This document shows, in pieces, positions 5,518-11,579 of a stretch of DNA of 11,976 nt; within the stretch, counting starts at the first letter, position 1, and each line of letters opens with the position of its first letter. The stretch is from Rhizobium sp. Q54 (GTDB lineage: Bacteria; Pseudomonadota; Alphaproteobacteria; Rickettsiales; UBA1997). The notes under the pieces are model-generated. The model was not told where the DNA came from and did no database searches. It saw only the letters and a list, made by a program, of their open reading frames with translations. The DNA lies in contig CAMBES010000033.1 in NCBI GenBank assembly GCA_945865855.1, positions 1 through 11,976 on the forward strand, in the 5' to 3' direction. The position numbers and the translations under genes are program-made.

Positions 5518-6701
5518 TATAATTTCACTCCCAAATGTTTTGCGATGGTGTTGATGTCTTTATCTCCGCGGCCCGAGATGTTGACGATGATACATTGATC
5601 CTTCCTCATTTTCTTTGCGAGTTTACAAGCAAAAGAAACGGCGTGCGATGATTCTAAGGCGGGAATAATCCCTTCTGTTTGGCATAAAAGTTGGAAGGCT
5701 TCTACTGCTTCTTCGTCTGTTGCGCTAACATATTCTACTCTTTTGATATCGTGCAAATGAGCATGCTCAGGGCCTATTCCGGGATAATCCAAACCAGCAG
5801 AAATCGAGTGCGCGTCTTGAATTTGTCCGTCGGAATTTTGCAGGAAAAAAGTTTTGTTACCGTGAAGAACTGCAATAGAGCCCTTACTGATTGATGCAGA
5901 ATGCTCATCGCTTTCTAGGCCTTTTCCAGCGGCTTCAACTCCGAACATTTTTACTTTGTCTTTAAGGAATGGATGGAATAAGCCAATTGAGTTCGATCCG
6001 CCGCCGATGCAGGCAACTAAAGCATCAGGCAATTTTCCTTCGGCTTTTTTAAACTGCACTTTCGCCTCTTTTCCAATCACTGAATGGAAGTCGCGAACCA
6101 TTGTTGGATAAGGGTGTGGGCCAGTAACGGTGCCAAGCAAATAGTAAGTGTCGCGAGAATTGGCAATCCAATCACGCATCGCTTCATTAATGGCATTTTT
6201 TAAACTTTTTGAACCAGTATTAACCGTTACAACTTCTGCTCCGAGTAGCTTCATGCGAAAAACATTTTGCGCCTGACGCTCAACATCTTTTGCGCCCATG
6301 TAAATCACGCAAGGCAAAGAAAAAAGTGCGCAAACTGTCGCGGTTGCTACGCCATGTTGACCAGCTCCTGTCTCAGCAATGATGCGCTTCTTGCCCATTC
6401 TTTTAGCAAGCAAGATTTGTCCTAAGCAGTTATTGATTTTGTGCGAACCGGTGTGGTTGAGCTCGTCACGTTTAAAATAAATTTTCGCGCCATTTTCTCC
6501 TTCGGCTATTTTTTTAGTAAGTCTTTCAGCCATATATAGCGGACTTGGACGACCAACGTAATGTTTTAAATAGTAGGCAAGCTCTTTCTGAAACCCGGGA
6601 TCTTTTTTGGCTTTCGCGTAGGCGGCTTCAAGTTCTAAGACAGCTGGCATCAAACTTTCAGCGACATATTGGCCACCGAATTGACCGAAATTTTTTTTCA
6701 T
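5517..6701 (-). CDS. trpB: Tryptophan synthase beta subunit
   Basis: The PLP enzyme that condenses indole with serine to give tryptophan, in complex with TrpA. The 394-residue protein starts MKKNFGQFGGQYVAE, the standard TrpB N-terminus. It has the PLP lysine at 88 in NHTGSHKIN, ETGAGQHG in the catalytic loop (the general catalytic Glu), the phosphate-binding GGGSNSIG, and a C-terminal ISGRGDKD. SAGLDYPGIGPEH is the conserved interface and COMM-domain segment. All key residues are present, so it should be active. It is the first gene of the operon. No Shine-Dalgarno is visible before the ATG (the upstream 20 nt are AT-rich or CCCC-containing), which is unusual next to the coupled genes downstream. 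No Trp-rich leader peptide or attenuator hairpin was recognised upstream. Confidence 0.97.
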   Translation of the reverse strand: MKKNFGQFGGQYVAESLMPAVLELEAAYAKAKKDPGFQKELAYYLKHYVGRPSPLYMAERLTKKIAEGENGAKIYFKRDELNHTGSHKINNCLGQILLAKRMGKKRIIAETGAGQHGVATATVCALFSLPCVIYMGAKDVERQAQNVFRMKLLGAEVVTVNTGSKSLKNAINEAMRDWIANSRDTYYLLGTVTGPHPYPTMVRDFHSVIGKEAKVQFKKAEGKLPDALVACIGGGSNSIGLFHPFLKDKVKMFGVEAAGKGLESDEHSASISKGSIAVLHGNKTFFLQNSDGQIQDAHSISAGLDYPGIGPEHAHLHDIKRVEYVSATDEEAVEAFQLLCQTEGIIPALESSHAVSFACKLAKKMRKDQCIIVNISGRGDKDINTIAKHLGVKL

Positions 6702-6899
6702 ATTTAGGGTAGGGGTAAGGATTTAAGCGAACCTTGGATGAAAGTTGAAAATATGCAAGACGAGTATGTGACGAGTTTCTTTGATCCTCGCCTTTGGGAT
6801 AATGGCGCTTAAAGCAAATGTACCAGTTGTTTGCGTCATCCTTGAGAAGGAGAAGATTAAGAAAGAAATGATGTCGCTCAATTTCTTTGTTTTTTCCAG

Positions 6900-6928
6900 T
6901 TGACATCCCATTTTACCTCCACAAATTT
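6900..6928 (+). promoter_or_regulatory. Possible mraZ promoter
   Basis: TTGACA at 6900-6905 is a perfect -35 hexamer. The -10 position 17 nt on is AAATTT (6923-6928), a poor match; ACAAAT at 6921 is an alternative. Transcription would start near 6935, downstream of the alternative GTG at 6931 and upstream of the GTG at 6961, consistent with the chosen start. The promoter would overlap the phased TCC array, as expected for autorepression. Confidence 0.38.
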
Positions 6929-6960
6929 CCGTGCTTTCCCAAATATTTCCTGAATATCCC
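6918..6960. promoter_or_regulatory. Five 10-bp-phased TCC repeats, candidate MraZ operator
   Basis: TCC (or CCC) triplets end exactly at 6920, 6930, 6940, 6950 and 6960. On the minus strand this is GGRA or GGAG once per helical turn (GGGA, GGAA, GGGA, GGAA, GGAG), and a sixth TCCC lies one base out of phase at 6906-6909. MraZ from E. coli and other bacteria is known to bind TGGGN-type direct repeats with a 10-nt period upstream of its own gene. The array stops one base before the mraZ GTG. Here the G-rich strand is opposite to mraZ. The identification as MraZ boxes is inference; the periodicity is seen directly. Confidence 0.55.
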
Positions 6961-7410
6961 GTGGCTTTATTTCTCTCAACTTTCACAAACAAAATTGACG
7001 CTAAGGGTAGGGTATCAGTGCCTGTACAGTTTCGCGCTTCTTTGGTGAATGAGAGTTTTTCAGGAATGGTGGTTTATGAGTCTTTCATCAATGACTGCGT
7101 CGAAGGCTGCGATATTGAGCGCATAAAAAAACTTTCTGAATCAATTGATAATTTAGATCCATTTTCTGAAGAGCGTGATGCCTTTGCTGCTGCGGTTTTG
7201 GGTGGCTCTGTTCAACTTTCTATTGATGGTGATGGCCGCGTAATTTTGCCGGAAAACCTGCTTAAAAAACTAAAGATAAAATCAGAAATCACTTTTGTTG
7301 GTAAGGGCTCAACTTTTGAAATTTGGGAACCAAAGAAGTGTGAGTTGTACATGGCTCAAGCCATGAAAGATGCGAAGACTAATCGCAAGTTATTGAAGGT
7401 TGCGAAATGA
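6961..7410 (+). CDS. mraZ: Transcriptional regulator MraZ
   Basis: MraZ forms ring-shaped oligomers of AbrB/SpoVT-like swapped-hairpin domains and represses the dcw operon by binding direct repeats in its own promoter. With GTG at 6961 the protein has 149 residues and begins MALFLSTFTNKIDAKGRVSVP, the normal alphaproteobacterial N-terminus. Both copies of the family D-x-x-G-R motif are present: DAKGR (13-17) and DGDGR (89-93), each followed by a V-x-x-P turn. An in-frame GTG at 6931 would add ten residues not usual for the family and would place the start inside the phased array, so I reject it. Neither start has a good ribosome site. The stop overlaps rsmH as ATGA. First gene of the mraZ-rsmH-ftsL unit. 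Confidence 0.94.
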   Translation: MALFLSTFTNKIDAKGRVSVPVQFRASLVNESFSGMVVYESFINDCVEGCDIERIKKLSESIDNLDPFSEERDAFAAAVLGGSVQLSIDGDGRVILPENLLKKLKIKSEITFVGKGSTFEIWEPKKCELYMAQAMKDAKTNRKLLKVAK

Positions 7411-8327
7411 GTCATCAGCCAGTTCTTCTCAAAGAGGTAATAGCAAACTTAAAACCGGAAAAAGATGGAACATATCTTGATGGCACTTTTGGTGCTGGTG
7501 GTTACTCCAGAGCTATTCTTGAAGCAGTGCAGTGCAATTTATTTGCCATTGATCGTGACGAAAGTGCAAAAAAATTTGCTGAAAAATTAACAAAAAATTT
7601 TCCGGATCATTTTGTTTTTCTATCGGGAAAATTTTCTGAAAGTGAAAGGCTTCTAAATGAGCAAAATGCTCCGAAGCTAGATGGAATGGTTTTTGATATC
7701 GGTGTTTCTTCGATGCAACTTGATGACAGATCGCGCGGATTTTCTTTTGATTCTGAAGCAAAACTCGACATGCGCATGGATCAAAATTCTTTTCCGAGTG
7801 CTTTTGAAGTAGTTAACGAATCTAGCGAGAAAGAGCTTGCGCAGATCATTAAAGAATTTGGCGACGAGCCAAAAGCGCGTCAGATTGCGAAAAAAATTAT
7901 CGCCGCGCGCGCGGTAAAGCCAATTACTACCTGCCAGGATTTAGCGCAAATAGTTCGCTCACTTTATTATGGTTATTCGAAGACCGATCCATCAACCAGA
8001 ACTTTTCAGGCTCTAAGAATTTTTGTGAATCAAGAATTAGAAGAGCTCAAGGCTGCATTGGCTTCATCGCTTACTTTACTTAAAAAAGGCGGACGTCTTG
8101 TTGTCGTTTCTTTTCACTCACTCGAAGACTCAATAGTCAAAAATTTTCTTAAAGAAGAGTCGGGTTTAAGCCAAACATTTTCCCGCTATCAGCCGATTTC
8201 AGAGCAGCAAAATTCGTCCAAAAATTTTCATGTATTAACTAAGTCAGCAATTTCTCCGACGGCGGAAGAAATTGCTGCAAATCCTCGTGCGCGTTCTGCC
8301 AAGATGCGTGTGGCGGTAAGAATTTAA
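7407..8327 (+). CDS. rsmH: 16S rRNA (cytosine(1402)-N(4))-methyltransferase RsmH
   Basis: RsmH (formerly MraW) uses S-adenosylmethionine to N4-methylate C1402 of 16S rRNA in the ribosomal P site. The 306-residue protein opens MSHQPVLLKEV and carries the SAM-binding motif DGTFGAGGYSRAIL (25-38), an acidic AIDRD after the second strand, and the family motifs DGMVFDIGVSSMQLDDRSRG (92-111). LDMRMD, TFQALRIFVNQEL, VVVSFHSLED and the C-terminal NPRARSAKMRV are also present. All are typical and intact, and the length is standard. The ATG overlaps the mraZ stop by 4 nt, and ftsL follows after 2 nt, so the three genes are one coupled unit. Its place after mraZ is near-universal. Confidence 0.98.
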   Translation: MSHQPVLLKEVIANLKPEKDGTYLDGTFGAGGYSRAILEAVQCNLFAIDRDESAKKFAEKLTKNFPDHFVFLSGKFSESERLLNEQNAPKLDGMVFDIGVSSMQLDDRSRGFSFDSEAKLDMRMDQNSFPSAFEVVNESSEKELAQIIKEFGDEPKARQIAKKIIAARAVKPITTCQDLAQIVRSLYYGYSKTDPSTRTFQALRIFVNQELEELKAALASSLTLLKKGGRLVVVSFHSLEDSIVKNFLKEESGLSQTFSRYQPISEQQNSSKNFHVLTKSAISPTAEEIAANPRARSAKMRVAVRI

Positions 8328-8329
8328 CA

Positions 8330-8701
8330 ATGAGCAATCAAAAATTTTACCTAACCAATTCAGCGTTAATTTCTGGAATCATTCTCAGCATTATTTTGAT
8401 GTTTGTGGTGCAGTTCAAAGTTGAATCTCTGCAAGATGAAATCGCTAAGGCTGAAAATGAAATCGCTTCTTACCAAGATCAAATTCAGTTTTTGGAAGTG
8501 GAGTGGGTTTATTTAACTAGGCCGGAAAGGTTGCGTACTCTAGCTACAAACTACTTACAAAATAACGGTTACGCTTTGGCCAGTCAGATTAAAAATGTTG
8601 ATGATTTAGAAAAATATTACCTAGCGACTTACGAAAAAACTGAAGTAGACAAACTGGCTTTGCACGACGAGAGTAAAGAAGCGCCAACGATTTCCTTTTA
8701 A
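8330..8701 (+). CDS. ftsL: Cell division protein FtsL
   Basis: A small bitopic membrane protein of 123 residues: short cytoplasmic N-terminus, one membrane segment at about 11-28 (SALISGIILSIILMFVVQF), then a periplasmic coiled coil at about 31-58 (ESLQDEIAKAENEIASYQDQ). The conserved W-x-Y-L-T-R-P-E-R-L-x-x-L-A segment (59-72) is the signature of alphaproteobacterial FtsL. FtsL bridges FtsB and FtsQ and activates FtsWI septal peptidoglycan synthesis. The gene begins 2 nt after the rsmH stop. The acidic C-terminal tail after residue 90 is probably unstructured. FtsL is poorly conserved, but topology, motif and position agree. ftsI, normally next, does not follow. Confidence 0.92.
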   Translation: MSNQKFYLTNSALISGIILSIILMFVVQFKVESLQDEIAKAENEIASYQDQIQFLEVEWVYLTRPERLRTLATNYLQNNGYALASQIKNVDDLEKYYLATYEKTEVDKLALHDESKEAPTISF

Positions 8702-8733
8702 GAAATTCATTTAAATTTAGTCTCAATATCTAT

Positions 8734-8767
8734 CGCCCAACTCGGCTGCGCGCCTTTTTGTTGGGTG
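8734..8767 (+). other. Stem-loop before the permease gene
   Basis: CGCCCAAC (8734-8741) pairs with GTTGGGTG (8760-8767), eight pairs with one G-U, around an 18-base loop containing GGC/GCC and a TTTTT. It ends 17 nt before the permease ATG. The T-run is in the loop rather than after the stem, so it is not a standard terminator unless the inner GGC/GCC hairpin serves with the T-run. A leader control element for the permease is the alternative. Confidence 0.4.
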
Positions 8768-8784
8768 CTCATTTATCGCTATTC

Positions 8785-10167
8785 ATGAATCTATTCCGTA
8801 AGAAAAATATTCACGATCTCCTCGAAGATAGTAAAAAAAATACCCTTAAAAAAACATTGAATGCCACTGATCTTGTTATGATTGGTATTGGCGGAACTGT
8901 TGGCACTGGAATCTTCGTTGTTACCGGAATTGCCGCGGCAAAATATGCTGGGCCTGCAATTGCTATTTCTTATTTAATCGCTGCTTTGGCCTGTGTTTTT
9001 GCCGCTCTTGCTTACGCAGAACTCGCTTCAATGGTTCCTCTTGCTGGAAGTGCTTACACTTATTCCTACGTCGCAATGGGAGAGTTTGTTGCTTGGATGG
9101 TCGGCTGGATTTTGATTTTGGAATATGAGGCGGCGGCTTCAACTGTTGCCTCGGGGTGGTCGGGATATGTCATAGGAATTCTGAAGTCTGCGGGGATTAT
9201 TATTCCTGAGATGCTCACAAAAACTCCCGATGAAGGCGGATTAATTAACTTGCCGGCGGTGCTCATTATTTTTTTCATCAGTGGAATGCTTTATCGCGGA
9301 ATGAAACAGGGCATAACGCTGAATCGTTTTTTAGTCGGGATAAAGTTGGTGGTAATTTTCATGTTTCTCATGATCGCAACTCCGCAAATTAAAACGGAAA
9401 ATTTGGCAGACTTCATGCCTTTTGGAGTAAATGGAATTCTGATGGGAGCCGCTGTAGTTTTTTATGCTTACATCGGTTTTGACTGCATTGCCACCGCTGC
9501 AGAGGAGTGTAAAAACCCTAAACGAGATTTGCCGATTGGAATCATCACTTCGCTGTTTGTTTGCATGATTCTCTACACCTCGGTTTCTTTGGTGCTTAAC
9601 GGAATTTCTCATTATTCTAGCCTCAATAATGCTGAGCCAGTTGCTAAGGCATTACGTGAAAATGGAAGTGCCATCGGATCATCTTTGGTAGCAACAGGTG
9701 CTGTTGCTGGGATAACTTCGGTATTATTGATTTTAATCTACAGCCAATCACGAATTTTTTTCGTGATGTCGCGCGATCTCTTGCTTCCGGGTTTTTTAAG
9801 CAAGCTTCATCCTAAATTTAACACCCCGCATTATTCGCTGATGTTAACCGCTTTCGTTGCTGCAACAATCGCCGGCTTTCTTCCTCTTGAGCTGCTTGGT
9901 CGGTTAGTAAGTATCGGAGCTCTCTCCTCTTTCATGGTTGTAGCTATTGGCGTGATGACCTTAAGAGTTACTGATCCTAATGCGCATCGATCATTCAAAT
10001 GTCCGATGGTTAATATTACTGCTCCAATCGCGATTTCAAGCTGTGGCTATCTGCTATATACTTTGCTTATCCAAAGTGGATTTTGGTTCTTGATGTGGCT
10101 ATCTCTTGGCTTTGTGGTATATTTCTCTTACGGCTATCACAAATCTCCGCTAAGGAAAAAGAAGTAA
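8785..10167 (+). CDS. APC-superfamily amino acid permease, cationic amino acid transporter (CAT) type
   Basis: A 460-residue inner-membrane protein with about twelve hydrophobic segments, typical of the LeuT-fold amino acid/polyamine permeases. The N-terminus MNLFRKKNIHDLLEDSK followed by LKKTLNATDLVMIGIGGTVGTGIFV matches the YfnA/CAT subgroup. G-I-G-G-T-V-G-T-G-I-F at 33-43 is the unwound TM1 substrate loop. YAYIGFDCIATAAEECKNP (about 226-244) is the characteristic TM6 and following loop. The ATG at 8785 is chosen because it gives the family N-terminus; a TTG at 8758 would add nine residues. No clear ribosome site is visible for either. Substrate is likely an amino acid, perhaps basic or small neutral; the sequence does not fix it. 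It replaces ftsI after ftsL, and it faces the MscS gene tail to tail. For a host-dependent bacterium it would be an uptake system. Confidence 0.93.
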   Translation: MNLFRKKNIHDLLEDSKKNTLKKTLNATDLVMIGIGGTVGTGIFVVTGIAAAKYAGPAIAISYLIAALACVFAALAYAELASMVPLAGSAYTYSYVAMGEFVAWMVGWILILEYEAAASTVASGWSGYVIGILKSAGIIIPEMLTKTPDEGGLINLPAVLIIFFISGMLYRGMKQGITLNRFLVGIKLVVIFMFLMIATPQIKTENLADFMPFGVNGILMGAAVVFYAYIGFDCIATAAEECKNPKRDLPIGIITSLFVCMILYTSVSLVLNGISHYSSLNNAEPVAKALRENGSAIGSSLVATGAVAGITSVLLILIYSQSRIFFVMSRDLLLPGFLSKLHPKFNTPHYSLMLTAFVAATIAGFLPLELLGRLVSIGALSSFMVVAIGVMTLRVTDPNAHRSFKCPMVNITAPIAISSCGYLLYTLLIQSGFWFLMWLSLGFVVYFSYGYHKSPLRKKK

Positions 10168-10189
10168 TTTACTCTCAGTTCGAGCGGAG

Positions 10190-10211
10190 TTTAGACCTCT
10201 AAAGTTTTATT
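10190..10211 (+). terminator. Weak hairpin with T-rich tail after the permease gene
   Basis: TTTAG (10190-10194) and CTAAA (10199-10203) flank a four-base loop and are followed by GTTTTATT. The stem is short and AT-only, so this is a weak candidate. No better terminator was found in the 83-bp convergent gap between the permease and the MscS gene. Confidence 0.28.
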
Positions 10212-10250
10212 CCCCAATTCTTGATTTACTCGGGATCGGCGGATCGATTT

Positions 10251-11516
10251 TTAGAAGACTTTGTTGACGATCTCGCGTTGCGGTACTGGAATTTTAATGC
10301 CGTGTTCTTGGAACTTTTTCCAAATACCAATCATCACTTCACCCTTTGGTTTCATGCGCCCTTCAACAATGTCGTTGATCCAAAAATAAAGGGTAATCTT
10401 GATGTCATGCTCGCCAAAATTAGTGACAGAGCATTCAATTTCTGGGTAGCTCAAGCAACGTTGATTTTCTTTGGCACTAGCAACCATAAGCTCGCAGGCT
10501 TGTTCCAAATCTGTGCCATGAGCAACGCCGAGAATAATTTCAATGCGGGCGCGATTGTTGGAATAAGTCCAGTTTGTTACTTTATTTATAATGAATTCCT
10601 CGTTCGGAATCATGATTTCTTTGCCATCCATCGTTTCGACTAAAGTGTAGCGGCCACCAAAATGCTTGATTGTGCCGTAAATATTTCCGTTATCGAGCTC
10701 AACAATATCGCCGATTTCCACCGATTTTTCGAAAAGCAAAATAATGCCGCTGATAAAATTCGAGGCAATTTTCTGTAAACCAAACCCAATTCCGACACCA
10801 ACCGCACCGCCTATTACCGCAAGAGTTGTGAGGTCGACTCCAAAAGTTTTTAGCAAAACTATTAGAACAATCGCGTAGATTGTGATGTCGATTATTTTAC
10901 CAATTATGCCTTTAGTGCTTGTCTTAATTGACTTGCTGCTATCGATGTAAGACTTGCTCTTGTGTCTGATTAATCCCGAAATCCAGAAAAGGGTGATCAA
11001 AACAATGACGGCTTTGATGATCAAATAAGCGGAAATTTTTACGCTACCTATTTTGAATGATAGCTCATCGAGATAGAGAATTGATGGATCTAGCAGGTCA
11101 AAAATATTTAATAACAAAGCTGGCATCAAAAATAATCCAGCGACATTAGTGACTAAGCTGCTGCCAGAAGAAATACGTAAAAAGCGTAAAAATAAAAATA
11201 GTGCGACTAGCTTTATTGTGACCAAAAAGACGATAATTTCTTTAAAAAATTTTCCGTAAATTGAAAAGCCAATAGCAAGGAAAAGCAGCGAAAGCGCTGG
11301 ATAAAGCATTGGTATCACAAATCGCGTTATTAAGCGATTTGCGCCTAAATCGCGTTGTAAATTTTTACTAAGAATTTTGGCGAAGAAAAATTTCCGGCTA
11401 AATTTGTAGCAAAAATAGGCCAGAATGAAGCAAAAAATTAACGAGAGTGATTGCCAGTAGAAACTTGGACTGGAAATGGTTTGCTCAATTACTTCGAAGA
11501 TTTTGTCGTAGTTCAT
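10251..11516 (-). CDS. MscS-family mechanosensitive channel
   Basis: A 421-residue inner-membrane channel protein that opens under membrane tension to release solutes on hypo-osmotic shock. The N-terminal half holds several hydrophobic segments (about 22-38, 66-86, 93-112, 122-140, 161-180 and 208-223), more than the three of E. coli MscS. The pore helix is unmistakable at about 232-262: LAVIGGAVGVGIGFGLQKIA with the Gly/Ala packing pattern, then SNFISGIILLFEKSVEIGDIVEL. The beta domain follows (GTIKHFGGRYTLVETMDGKEIMIPNEEFI) with the conserved P-N-E/x-x-x motif. The C-terminal alpha-beta domain runs to the end (WIND, MKPKGEV, GIKIPVPQREI). Length and extra helices fit the medium-size YkuT/YnaI-like group. 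The ATG at 11516 lacks a clear ribosome site. A 42-bp palindrome lies upstream. Confidence 0.95.
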   Translation of the reverse strand: MNYDKIFEVIEQTISSPSFYWQSLSLIFCFILAYFCYKFSRKFFFAKILSKNLQRDLGANRLITRFVIPMLYPALSLLFLAIGFSIYGKFFKEIIVFLVTIKLVALFLFLRFLRISSGSSLVTNVAGLFLMPALLLNIFDLLDPSILYLDELSFKIGSVKISAYLIIKAVIVLITLFWISGLIRHKSKSYIDSSKSIKTSTKGIIGKIIDITIYAIVLIVLLKTFGVDLTTLAVIGGAVGVGIGFGLQKIASNFISGIILLFEKSVEIGDIVELDNGNIYGTIKHFGGRYTLVETMDGKEIMIPNEEFIINKVTNWTYSNNRARIEIILGVAHGTDLEQACELMVASAKENQRCLSYPEIECSVTNFGEHDIKITLYFWINDIVEGRMKPKGEVMIGIWKKFQEHGIKIPVPQREIVNKVF

Positions 11517-11533
11517 TTTGTTTAAAATTTACC

Positions 11534-11575
11534 CTTCGACCCTCTCACTGCAAGGCTGCGCTGAGCTTGTCGAAG
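11534..11575. repeat. 42-bp intergenic imperfect palindrome (REP-like)
   Basis: Read on the minus strand it starts CTTCGACAAGCTCAGCGCAG and ends TGAGAGGGTCGAAG. Pairing is CTTCGAC/GTCGAAG (7 bp), a 3x3 internal loop, CTCA/TGAG, a 2x2 internal loop, GCA/TGC and a GCCT loop. TTCGACAAGCTCAG-type palindromes are familiar as dispersed intergenic elements in many bacterial genomes (established knowledge, from memory). It fills most of the 63-bp gap between two minus-strand genes. Confidence 0.7.
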
Positions 11576-11579
11576 TATT

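Larger units (their letters stand above)
6702..6960. promoter_or_regulatory. Divergent control region between the trp operon and the dcw operon
   Basis: This gap of about 260 bp must hold promoters for both operons. Its mraZ side carries the phased TCC array and a TTGACA box. The trpB side has no recognisable promoter of good quality; on the minus strand TTGAGC with AATCTT 17 nt on is a weak candidate. An 82-codon minus-strand frame (6906-6658) and a 24-codon plus-strand frame (6738-6812) exist, but neither looks like a known protein. A short CGCC/GGCG hairpin lies at 6789-6807. No trp attenuator was seen. Confidence 0.5.

Noticed and set aside
6702..6760. trp attenuator or leader peptide before trpB
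   Set aside because: No run of Trp codons and no terminator-type hairpin with a T-tail was found on the minus strand.
6738..6812. Plus-strand 24-codon frame MKVENMQDEYV... upstream of mraZ
   Set aside because: Protein-like in appearance but very short, without a ribosome site or recognisable homology; not enough to call a gene.
6931..6960. N-terminal ten-residue extension of MraZ from GTG 6931
   Set aside because: It is not typical of the family, has no ribosome site and lies inside the phased operator-like array.
10221..10643. Plus-strand 140-codon frame opposite the MscS gene
   Set aside because: It is antisense to the conserved MscS C-terminal domain and has no recognisable features.
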